Part shown: positions 33,001-44,800 of the stretch, piece after piece
Layout of the letters: each line of letters opens with the position of its first letter
Numbering within the stretch: the first letter of the stretch is position 1
Program-made: the position numbers and the translations under genes
DNA from: Petrosia ficiformis
Lineage: Eukaryota > Porifera > Demospongiae > Haplosclerida > Petrosiidae
NCBI GenBank assembly: GCA_947044365.1
Contig: OX345649.1
Location: forward strand, 3,113,930 to 3,177,929
DNA length: 64,000 bases
Direction: 5' to 3'
The notes under the pieces: model-generated
Seen by the model: the letters and a program-made list of their open reading frames with translations, nothing else
Databases searched by the model: none
Told to the model about the DNA's origin: nothing

Positions 33001-33618
33001 TGTTGTACTTTCTGGAATAAGCTAAAGCCTGTGTTTGATGCATACAATGGTCCTTACAAGGACAAGTTTCGATTTTGGACTGGACTTCTATTAGTAGCTC
33101 GCCTGCCTATCATTATAGTTGTGTCGTTACCAGATGTATCTGAGAATGGTTTAATAGCTGTAATCATTACAATTGCAATACTATTTGCAATGGCTTACAG
33201 CTTTGGTGGTGTCTATCGTATATGGTATTTGAATGTTTTGGAATCTTCTTTTCTTTTGAATTTAGCGATATTAACAGTTGCAGCTACCAAGGATACTTCT
33301 AAAAAAGAATACACTGTGGTGTTGATTTTAAGTATTTGTGTTGCCTTCATAGCTTTTATCGGAATTCTTATCTTCCATATCTATTTGAGATTTAGTAAAG
33401 GTACAATGACAGACTCAAAAATGCAAGCTCTAGCATCCAAGACCTTGAGGCGTAAAAGCACCAGTGAGTTAAGCGAAACAGATAGACCGACTAACAACAG
33501 TAATGAAGTCGATACAAAAAGGGATAGTACTTCATATATGGAATTACGAAGACGAGAATCATTACTTCTCGATGATGATGATAATAGTAGTAACTACATG
33601 TTAATAACTAATTTTTAA
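30028..33618 (+). CDS. Large surface protein, tandem copy 2 (1196 aa)
   Basis: Same architecture as the gene at 23665-27261: signal peptide, N-glycosylated beta-helix-like ectodomain, Cys-rich neck, eight or nine TM helices and acidic tail. The two differ by scattered substitutions; the densest block is around residues 268-330 (copy 1 EYGLIFIVTSSEN, copy 2 RYGVFVLVTDSHN; then VGVSKNYLHSEIK against VDASKDYLYSKIK). Residues about 520-680 and the TM region are almost unchanged. Copy 2 lacks three residues after the last TM helix (RFSKGTM against RFSKGGYIM). The same intron-type acceptor and GAATT precede the ATG, and AATAAA follows near 33823. Both frames are fully open, so both are probably functional. 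Confidence 0.88.
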   Translation: MILLLTLACVWTWSFSEANVYYVSSPDGVSCPNNTSCNNLSFYTSEPTVYFTNDTIFNFLEGTHNLEHSLVISGVSNVMLVGKGTLKQGFHETFIQSTVVVTCLKGNNIIFNMQSNNILVSFITFMNCSNLSKFDSQNDNIQVTLLFHEVFNITLNNVSIQNYNGYGLAIWNGYNVMISSSSFANSNVNTYLLFTTPMECFSMIKSFTVDIISSNFSFAQGERGDGLVIKMRQQYSYYIDTNIDIVTAFNNSRLNIAYVMTDGIPRSIQLINISSMYGRYGVFVLVTDSHNTQNNSCPQVDASKDYLYSKIKVLESKLVDNKEGIWLLFLGIVIGQQNLSVQAQFCSCKIIGNYEYGLLLDKDLDENDLVTLLLQNTEVQGNGLGLFSAVFVYRSTVYLTNVMITDNFDTGLFAIDSTVYFSGSNSFVNNTGEEGGAIVLHHSDMIIYKNTSISFIDNHAQGKGGAIHIDRVCALQISNIASTKYENNISLTFFNNSASIAGDIYGLQAPLLCTINIGNLAILVNVVTTPGKRLSFSTDPIGVCVCGLESSLRSCFNQTFNNDMSVSINISTYPGDIISIPIAVVGFGGDDTYALTDGDIIVSEKGKNPIVTSYDGITCFTLHHKVMQPNVETQSIYVRISTKPTFLDSVIISTQPAIDLNLLFSSCPNGFQLTNLPNGVCDCNDVLKGSQFNVICNIITREIDVTRNGPLWLGTLNNTDNTCLINTTCSFDYCRDDSVSFQLNDTNKQCALDRAGILCSKCSEGLSLMLGSNKCGQCSSSYISLIIPFFLAGIALVALLISLNLTVSVGTINGLIFYTNIIKLYEHVFFPNGSISFLSQFISWLNLDLGIETCFYHGLNTYAKAWLQFVFPFYIWFIICFIILLCRWFSKASKLMGSHVVPVLATLFLLSYTKLMRTIVFVIRIKRIAIYCENTIQHELRWFADPSVQYFSKDLVILIVFTLAILVFFVIPYTIILLFSPLLQGYLSKYKCCTFWNKLKPVFDAYNGPYKDKFRFWTGLLLVARLPIIIVVSLPDVSENGLIAVIITIAILFAMAYSFGGVYRIWYLNVLESSFLLNLAILTVAATKDTSKKEYTVVLILSICVAFIAFIGILIFHIYLRFSKGTMTDSKMQALASKTLRRKSTSELSETDRPTNNSNEVDTKRDSTSYMELRRRESLLLDDDDNSSNYMLITNF

Positions 33619-34796
33619 GCTTTTCACAGTTTATGTTAGAGTATACGTATGTGTGAATACTTATCACTGTCACATGATATCCATGTATGTCATAAGTATG
33701 TGTATTTTTAAAGTTATTAATCTCCTATATATTATAGTGCATATGTTGTAGCAGGATTATAAAGAAAACTGCAATGGGAAGTGACTATTTCCTTATTGAT
33801 TATGGTATATACATCAGTGAAATAAAGCTTATATGGCAACATCACATCCCTCTATCTTATGCATTAGTTGCATGCTTGCCCACATACAGGGTAGTACACA
33901 AGATGATTTATGGTCTAAAACATAAGCAGCATGGTTCACATACCAAATGGTTAATAGTCTATATCTGCATTGCACCACTCACTCTTATTTAATAATGTTC
34001 ATAATTATCTTGTATGCATAACATCATACCTAACATTCCATAATTATATTATAGAACTTCAGCATTTTTGTAATTATGAATATATATAGTAATTAAACTC
34101 ATCAACTTGATCAAAAAATTGATGTGTCCATTGACTCTGACATATGTAGAAATCATTGTTGCTATTGAAGTGTGAACCAGAAAATGTAGCCTCATTCTTA
34201 ATGGAAGGTGAAGAGAAGTAACCAACCATCCGGCTATTTTTTCTATTTCAACTCACCAAAGTGCAGTCAAATTTCTAAATGCATGAGAAATGAATGGTAA
34301 TCACTATAACTTACAACTAACTCAAATCTATGAATGATAACAAGAATAATGTCATTGAAGCTAAAGTTTATATTACTATCAAGTTTAATTAAAAAATTAA
34401 ATATTTATGCTTAAAATTTTTGACTTACAATTTACAAAAAAATTAATAGCAACAAATAAGCAATGACTGATATTTGTAATCTCATTACTAATAATTTATA
34501 AAAGTGAACAAATAATATAATAATTTATATTGTTCTTTAAAGAATAATAATTATTGTTCTAATCTGAAGGAGTGAAAAAATTGTACATCCAGAGTTTGAT
34601 AATAATATATACATGTAATACAGTTAAGAAAAAAATTAAAGATTTTTAATAATAATTTACAGACAAAAAAGTATGTACAACAACTTAAATCTTTATAGGG
34701 ATATTTTCTTGACAAACAACAAAAACAAAATGCCAACAGACAACAAAATACACCCAAAGTTTCTCTTGGAACCGAAATTGTTAAAAAAATTTTTTA
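33619..34796. other. 3' flank of copy 2 and gap to MED13 stop
   Basis: Up to about 34440 it is homologous to the flank of copy 1. From there to the MED13 stop at 34797 is AT-rich DNA. The two genes converge here. No other gene seen. Confidence 0.5.
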
Positions 34797-37700
34797 TCAT
34801 CTTGGATGTGAGAGCAGAGAAAAAAAGTTGTAGAGTTTAGAGAGTAGGAATAGGTGTATGGGTAGTGAAGAGTTCCGCTGTTGTGTGACATGGTTTATAC
34901 TCAACCAGGAGAGTGCATCAAAGGAAAGAAGAACAGAACTAATAGAAAAGAAGGATGAACTATAATAGGTACAACAATTTCCGAATGCATCAGTGAAATT
35001 AGAGTCTGTACTTTATCATAATTATGTATACATTGTTTTAATGATAATGGTTGTTTAGTAAACTTAGGATACTAAGAGCAACATATACTCAATATCCCAA
35101 ATTAAGAATTTATATAAGGTTATCAAAAGCCATATATATGTTACCAGCATATATAGTGCTCTATATGCTGGTTAACCTGGTTAACTTCTATTCCTGTATA
35201 GTAAATGGATGAGCAAGACCAAATGTGCCATTCACTTTGTTAATTCAGGCTTTCATGGATACACACAACAATTCCTTAACTTCTCAATATGAATACTCAA
35301 TATCAAGCATCAGCGATATGTTATACATTACACCTACAGGCTGCTTTAAGCTTAATTTAAATTAGATTCATGACTTCTAGCCATATTGTATCTACATATA
35401 CATGTATAGTGTGTGATAAACATCGAGAGGTAGCCTGATTGAGCAGAAGCAGACATGAAGTAGTAGTAATAGATAATAGTAGTAGTGATAGCAAAGATTA
35501 CATGTTTCAATGTACATGTAATAGTAATAGTAATAATCTCAATGCTGAGGTAATAGTAATTGACATTAGGTAATATGGATAGTAGGGCCAGTAGAGAGAC
35601 TTTTTAGTGTTTGTTTTTGGTTGGAAATTATTGATTCTGTTTCTGAGAAACTCATGAACATTAAATGGAATGGTCATTTAGTTTAAAACACAAAAGAAAC
35701 CTCAATGTTACAGTAATTCAGTAATAGTGATAGTAATAATAATTATTATACTGATTATTAATGTAATAGTAATTGTATTACACTAACTTAGGAGATATTA
35801 GTAATAGTAATAGTAATATACTGATTTTTAAGGTAATAGTAATTGTATTACACTTAAGGTAATATAATTATTACAATTACTATTACTAAGTTGGTGTAAT
35901 ATACTAACTTAGGAGGTATTAGTAACAGGCATGTTGTCAATATATCACTATTACTATTACCTTAAAAATCAGTATAATATTATTACTATTACACTAATTC
36001 AATGTAATATATTACTATTACTGTTACTATAACCTTATAAATCAGTATATTACCATTACAATTACTACCTACATGTAAGTCAATGTAATATATTACTATT
36101 ACTATTACTAATACGTTATACTAACTTAGGAAACAGGCATGTTGTCAATTACATTGGAATGTAATATATTACTATTTCTATTACCTTAAAAATCAGTATT
36201 ATTATATTACTATTACTATTACCTTCTAATTCAATGTAATAGTTATATCACTATTATTATTACCTTAAAAAATCAGTATAATTACTAATAGCTGTTCACA
36301 TTCATGATGTCCTCAAAATTATGATGTGATGTAATATAGTTTATAGTTTAATGTCATAATAACCTTATGACATTAAACTATAAACTATATTACATCACAT
36401 CATAATTATCATAATACATGATTGATTATACTGTAACTCAATAATGAAGTAATGGATTGAAATTTGACATACACAAAACAGAATGGGAAGGACTATTATA
36501 TGGAAGTGGTGCAGGTAAAAAAATTGTTGGAAATTCCAAACTAAAATTATGAACATTTTTCTGAGGTCATGGTGAATGTGAATGACCTTTATTACTATTA
36601 CCTTCTAGTAATAATTATATTACTATTATTATTACCTTAAAGATCAGTATAATTATATCATTACCTTAAAGATGAGTATATTACTACTACTGCCCAAGTC
36701 AGTGTTGCTGTTATAGATTACTATAAGGTTTCTTTGAAATTCTTTCATGTTTAAACTAAATGACCATTGAATTTAATGTCCATGAGTTTCTCAAAAACAG
36801 AAAAACAGAACCAATAAGTCTTGCCACCTTTCTGGCCGAAAAAATTTCCTTCCAATACTAAAATGTCTTTCTACTAGCCCTACTATAAATGAACATATTA
36901 CATACGTGTTACGTGTGGTCAATTACTACTATTACCCAGTGTTCTTGTCAGGCAATAGGGGGGTGCACAGAGGTAACAAAGTACTAGTTAATTAATTAAC
37001 ATATTATACATGTATAATAATTGAATACATGTGCAATTATTGTTTATTAAAAGCTAATGTATATGCCATCAAAGAAGACTCACCAAAGGACAGCAAAAGG
37101 TAATAGCAAATACCAATTTCACGATCTCATGCAGATGACGGCTGATAATGAGTGAATGTGTGACTTGTGTGTATGGAAATACTCTGAATTGACATTATTG
37201 TGTGTTATCATTTAATAATCCAAAATCAAAAGGGTACATTGGGTATTTTTATGACTGTTAGGGGAGTACCATACCCCTCTAAACAATATAGAGATAACAC
37301 TGCTATTACCTCAATAACATTGTATATTACTATTACTATTACTGATAGGGGAGTACCATACCCCTCTAAACAATATAGAGATAACACTGCTATTACCTCA
37401 ATAACATTGTATATTACTATTACTATTACTGATAGGGGAGTACCATACCCCTCTAAACAATATAGAGATAACACTGCTATTACATGTACCTCAATAACAT
37501 TGTATATTACTATCACTATTACTTAGATTTGCTTGACTGTCTATTACTATTACTATTTCTATTATCTCAGTTTTTTTAATTACCTATTACATTAGTATTA
37601 CCTCATGTTTGATAGTAATATACTGCTTTTTAAGGCAATACTAATAGTAATATATTACATTGCATTGTGATTGACCCCATGTCTGCTGAGAAGGGCCATT

Positions 37701-40700
37701 CCTATTTAATGATGCATCAATTGATCTGTATTGATTCAATTTGATTGTTTCTGAAAGATGTAACCAATATTGTACTAATAATGTAATTTCTTGTGATTAT
37801 AACATCATTAATCGCTTTTATGACACTCATAAAATGCTCACATTCGAATTGGAAACTAGAAGGTAGATATATCAGATTGGTATGGGTTATCAGTAATTAT
37901 CAGTTTATAGGAATATCAGTAAAATCTCTCATTGGTGCATATTGGATTAATTCAGTCTTCGTTGCTTTTCTAAACACAAAATTGAACTGCTTTATGGTTC
38001 CAACAGAGATAAAATATAAAATTAATTTACAATACTACTTACCACAATACATCTGGTGGACTGCCAGGATAAGGATTGACTGATAAATGACAATGAAGTA
38101 ATGTCTACAAAAGAACAGATATGACTAATAACCAAACAGTATTATTATTATTATGATTATTATGATATACAGGCATGAGAAAATTAGAAACGAAAGGATA
38201 ACTGTAGGATTGCATTTAGCTAGCAGCTGTTTCTAACTCTCCCAAAGACCTAACTGGCTTAATTTGAAGAGTAGTATACTAATCAGTGAACAGAAGATTT
38301 CTTCACCAACATTCAGTCACATGCCATCAGATACCTTTTAAAGTACTTGTACATGTATGATCGAAAAGACCATGGACTCCTCCATGGACCCACAAATCAA
38401 CTACTGTTAGTGGTAAATGTGCCTGAAGTACTGTTGATAATAGTATTCGTAGAGTACACAGTATACAGCAGAGTACATACACATACATAATTAGATACAC
38501 TCATGCATGCAATCTCAAGTACAATTCGCTCACACATTGTACTAAAATGTACTCTACTGTACTACATTTTGCTAATAGAGTAGTTGTATAGTACATGTAT
38601 CACCGAGCAGGTATCAGGTACTGCTCATCAGATGCACCTATTCTTAATTAAGTGATGAACAGTTTCTGTATCCCATCTCACATACCTTGAACATATTACA
38701 AACAGATTGAGGTTTTTCATGACCCCAGAACTCCGAAGGAAGGTAACCAGGAGGCGTAGTAGATATTAGATAACCTGTAGCCAATGGAGCACTGACATTT
38801 TCTGCTCCTGGAGTTTGGCCAAAAGTGGACTGCTGGGTTTCCAAACCTCCCCAGTCTTCAAGACCCTGCAATTTTCAAATAACGAATTACCATTGTGTTG
38901 CTAGGTTAATTATTGGTCAGACATGAAGACAAACAGTAACAAAGAGAAACACACATGTACATGTATAATACATGTACTTACCTTGAAAACATCATCACCA
39001 ACAATTCCAGCAAGTAGAGGGTCTGTATCATCGTTACCAGTTTCTTTGATTAAATCTTCAAATGTCACGCCAGCAGTGACATCAATAGGAGTCATTGCAG
39101 CAATAGTACTGGGATGAGGAGGTAGAACCAATATATGAGAAATAGAGGGACCACGTTCTGGAACAAGGAATAAAGATTTACAATAATAATCAGGTAACAA
39201 ACAAAGACAGTCTTTCCCAATTTTAAAGGTTTGCAAAAAAATTTAATAGTAATCAAAATTGCTTGGGCATTAGCCCCCCCACCCCTTGAATGACGCAACT
39301 TTCTAACAACGTATACATATACATGTATGTGACACAAGAATATATACATGTATAATTATAATTATATGTGGAAAGTAATCATAGCGATGGCCCTTTGGGC
39401 TATAAAAACAATGATAACTGCTTTCATATGACATACCAGTAAGAGGAAAGAGTTGTATATTTCTTTCGGGTTGTATAGAGACCAAGATTACATTCTTAAT
39501 ACTCGGATTAGTTGATGAGAAAGCACAGGTCTCACAATCACGATTCAATAATTGATTAGCACCCATCAGTCCATCATTGTATATAATCTGAGGCCACTCT
39601 GTAAAATAATGAAATTATGAATTATTCATGAATAATAACACTGGATTATTACAAATACTAGTCATGTTGCTATATTTCTACTTGTATTTAGCATTTTTTA
39701 ACTGAGAAGCAGTAAGCAACAAAGCCTTAACTTTTCTGAAACATGCCCATGATATTAACCACACATTTAGATTCCATAAACACAGTGAAGTTGTTCACTG
39801 GCTTGGAGGCTTTCTATAAGAGCAACATTAATATGAAGACATGCAAACCTTCATTGACAAAGCTTTGAATGTTGCTTTCCAACTTTTATCCCAACCCTAA
39901 CACTTTAGTCTATGACTGATACATGTACATGTATGTGTACATGTACATGTACACATACATGTACATGTACATGTACATGTACGTGTACATGTACATGCTT
40001 CTAAGAATACACTATTTTCACAGATCCATAAATATGAGAATTTGAAAACTCCACACATCCTAAAAATTATAGTACAAATGAAGTTTGATGTGTTGAAAAG
40101 ATACTAAAGGTCAATGAAAAAGTATATTTCCACAGAAATAAAGAATATCAAAAAGCTAATGATGTAACGAATGATATTATTAAAAGGTCATTCATGTTCA
40201 CCATGACCTCAGAAAAATGTTCATAACTTTAGTTTGGAATGACCTATACAATCTTCATATAATTATCCTTCCTGTTCTTTTGGGTATACATCAAATTTCA
40301 ATCCATTGCTTCATTATTGAGTTACAGTATAATCATATATTATTTTTGCGACATTAAACCATATGCTATCATTAAAACCATCACATCCTACTTTTGAGGT
40401 CATCGTAAATGTTAAAACGTTAGTAAAATAAAGAATAAATGTACATCAGTCAAAGATAACGATAATCATTAAAGAATAATAATAAGATTGGGTTTAATAT
40501 TTGTTGTTTGGTTCTAAATGCAAGGTATGCACATTTACAGCTCACCACCTCACCCCACCTTTCTACAACACATATACATGTTCTAGTTACCAAGAATAGT
40601 ATTCATTATGAAGTACTAATTCAGTTTTGGGAACTTTCTACATGTACGAGCAATCAAGATACTTAAATATTGATAATAATACATAATGAAGCTTTGAAAT

Positions 40701-41786
40701 ATTAAAAGTTTTAATTAATAAATTTATCAACATCATAAAGATTATAATGAAGTTAACCTCTGATTTCAGCAGTACTTGGTTTTCCTAATCTTGTAATGAC
40801 AAGATTCCATTTCAGGACACTAGTAGCCATGACAGATATCAGGTAAGCCCATAGCTTTTGTAGTGCTTGTCTACAACCAGCACCATCAACACTGAAGAAA
40901 AAAGTTACTATGATACATGACATTACATGTGTACTTGTATGTACAGTAAAATTAATCAAATACATGTACATGTACATGTATGAACAATGTATACTATATA
41001 ATATATATATTAATTTTAAAGAAGGTGATTCATTTATTTATTTTATTACTATGATATGTAACTTTATAATATTGTTAAGATACATAAATGTATATTCCAC
41101 AGCCCCTGTACATGTACATGTACATGTATATTACATGTATATGCATGAAACCACATGTTCACTATCACAGTAACGATAGTCACATTATCACTACTATCAC
41201 CCAGCCCTACTGTATATCCTCTTTGTTAATAACATCATCAGTTACAAGCAATCTTAGGAGAGACAGGCAGTAAATTTAAAACATTCCTGGGATGCCCCCT
41301 CACCTTCTAGTCTCGTTTCCAGCCACCTATGCACTTAACGAGCGTGGGTGGGTGGGGACAAATAATAGGCTTGTCACGTAGAGGCACTAGGATAGATAGC
41401 GATCACACTATTTATTAATACTAGATAGTCTAGTGAGGAGGAATGGTGTGCTTCTTGTGATTGACTGACCTCCCCTCTAACAAAATATTTCTTAACTCAT
41501 ACTAGATTATCAAGCATAATAATATATTATCAGGGCTCCTGATATTATGTAACTTACTCATTTGTTTGTAATCCTATCACACATGTATCTAATAATTCTG
41601 CTTGTCTATCGCAAACTACAGCTAACAACCATCTTTGATCAGCTGAGACACAGTAAGCACAATTCAATGTGCATTCATCTGATGCAAATAATATTGAAGA
41701 TGAAGGTTGGGTATGAGATGATAACGGATTAGGAAGAAGAGGAGGGTCTGGTGAAAGGATGTATAGTGGAGAGTAGAGTCTTACCT

Positions 41787-41836
<50 letters not shown>

Positions 41837-44800
41837 AAGAAAGGTGATGTACATGTAGTAGTTAAACATTATGTATAGCTTGACTGCTTGAGAGTGTATG
41901 TGTGTACATGTAGAACTTGAAAGGTGAACATAGGCTTGGTCACGTATACAAGTACAGTATACATTTACAAATGTACATTACACTATGTACTGTATATCTA
42001 TTAACACAGAAATTATTGAACATCCAATGAAAGAATCACTCATAGATATACATGTACATGTACATGTACATGTAGTAATCTTCATAGTTCAATAATACTG
42101 CTACACTAGTAATATACATGTATACACAACACTTACAGGGTATGATGGAATGGGTCTTTCAACTATAGATCCAAATCCAGTGAGATGATGTGCATCAGTG
42201 GTCAAAGACACAACAGGTCGACATCTTGAAAACACAGAGAATGATAGTGATCTCAAATGTTGAATGGTATTGGAATGAGGACCAATCAACTCTGATTCTT
42301 CAAGGGGCTAAAAGGAAATATGAAATACAGTAATTTTACCTGATTTCATCCAGAATCATCCTGCTTGTCTGTTCAGTGTGCTAGCTCAGGCACATGTTAA
42401 TTAATGTGCCACACCCATTAATTAACAGATATCCCAGCAACAATGCAACTTCCTTGATTACATGTACAAGTATGTATACTAGGGCTGGGCTATATATCAA
42501 TATTTAGTTAAAATTATAATATTCATTCCTATATTGCAGTACGATATCACAAACCTTTGTATGCCAAAATATCGAAATACACCAGTAATTATGTGCCACA
42601 CCCATATTTTTGAGCACATGGCCAATTGAAATAGTTTTTTAGCAGAGTTAGAAAAGAGTGGTAGCCATCTACATCATTAACAGAAGATACCACATTTGTG
42701 AGTTGATGAGTGTTATTGTGGTTGCATGAGTCAATTGATACATGTACAAAAGACATTTGGTAGTCGATATTAAATTTTAGTTATATTGCAATAAATTTTG
42801 TCATAATCGATGTTAAAATCGCCCACACCTATTGTATATATTACATATTACATATAACACAATTATACACATGTATATGTAGTTATATATAGAACCCATA
42901 GGAATGGTTCTATGGGCCACAATAATCAATTACATGTACATGTAATTGGACATGTGCAGTATTTTGTTCAATGTACATGTACAGTAGTTCGTAATCATTT
43001 TCATTATTCTTAAGATTGTGACTGATTTTCTCTTACCTGTATAACAAGTCTATTTCTGGTCTCTTCAGGTATATCTTCTTTAGCAAGAATACTTGAAAAC
43101 ACTCTCATAACATCTAATACCTCTTGACTAACTGGATGTTCATCTTCTCTCTCTACCTTAGTTCCTTCTTGACCAGCTCCCTTCATGACAACATATATCA
43201 CAATACATGTTGGTATTTCACACTGTATAGGGAGTGATTTAGGTGGGTGTGTCTCGTTAGCTAGACTACTGCATTCCAACAGATCATCACGTTTAGTTGG
43301 TAGCTTTGTTATATATGGACCTATAGGAATCAAATCTATAATGAATGTACATGTGTGTATGTACTCACAATGCAAAACCCCTTTCCACTGGTGTGATTGG
43401 AAAACAATTATTATTGACAGAAAGTAATTGCAGACGATACTATACAACTTACCATAGAGTAAGAAGAGCATGTACAGTACTATTGATAATATGATGTACT
43501 TGTACTGCGATAGTGCTAAGCTTTCTGCCAAGATGGTCACTTTCTAGCTCAACCTATTTTATTTCTAGCTCAACCTATTTTAGTTAATACACGACATGAC
43601 GTGATTCAAGCCAAAAACTATTTTTCTAATCTCTACACGTGAAGGCTTTTACTGGTAAAGTAAAAGGACTACTGATGAGTATTATTGTCCACTACTATAG
43701 TACATGTACATGTATGTATAGTAGTAGGCAGGTATTGTACTAATTCTGTAAAATTATAAAAGCTCCTTTCTTGTCCATTTTGTAGAGGAAACCAAAACAA
43801 AATTTGTCTTTTAAGATACGAGTGGTTTCTATGGATATCAAGCAAGTATTAATTTTGATCAAAATTAATACTTGCAGTATAAGGTACTGTTATATTTTTA
43901 TATGAACACATTTAGTGACATAGTCAACTGTACTTCACTATAGTATAGCTATAACATGTACTTTATACTATAATCATAGTAAAGTTTGAATTCCTTTTAC
44001 ATTTGTTTAAGGTGTAATACTGTGTAGTACATTCAAAGTACAGCGTACTTCACTCACAAAGTACACTGTAGTCAATGGAAGTACAGTGATAATATGTAAA
44101 CATAATATTGTCAGGTACTGTATATACACATACTCAAAAAATTACTTATGTACATGTACGTAACAAAAACTTATAGATGTGTTTATGAGAATAATCAATG
44201 ACCTTGTACATGTATATATAGATATTGTATAACTAACCAATCATTTCTTTACATATTCTTTCCAGTGATGATGAACTGGTTTTGTCTGATTGCTCTGCAG
44301 TGCATGAGTGTGGGAAATATGGAATTTGAATATTATACACACAATACAGTACACATGTGGTAATCTTTATCACATTTAAAAACAATGAACAATTCGTAGT
44401 TGTACATGTATTTGTTCTTCTGTCCATTATTATATCATATTAATTGTCTCTGTATATTGTCTCTATGATTTGTGTACCAGTCGTAATGGCTCTTAAGTTG
44501 TGTATATATAGCTCAGTAAAAGAGCCAGTTTTCAGAAATTTATTTCCAATCATTACATTGTGCATGTACATGTACATTGTATATACAGGGATATGGAAAC
44601 AGTTAGTCATACGGCATTTCAATAAAAGGGGTTGTTTGTTCATATAAGATGTCACGCAATTTTGTTGTATTTATATAGTCTCAAATGGTATAAGAATTAT
44701 GTTAGGAGTACTGACATTGTTAGGGTTATATCAGGATGTATTTGTTCTTACTCGAGCATGAAATTATTGTATTCTGTGGTTTGTATACTATTTTGAATGT

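Larger units (their letters stand above)
35455..37680. repeat. TAATAG-type repeat field in last MED13 intron
   Basis: Much of the 3.1-kb intron 34939-38042 is GTAATAGTAATA / TATTACTATTACT in both orientations, with ACTTAGG(A/T)G spacers, interrupted by the hairpin repeat and the 87-bp minisatellite. The same units occur in Rab intron 2 (13085-13545). Confidence 0.75.

Noticed and set aside
37200..37526. Opposed repeat ORFs of about 100 codons
   Set aside because: Three 87-bp minisatellite units give open frames on both strands; no coding evidence.
37793..38083. 96-codon + strand ORF
   Set aside because: Overlaps a MED13 exon on the other strand (38043-38104); no domain-like pattern.
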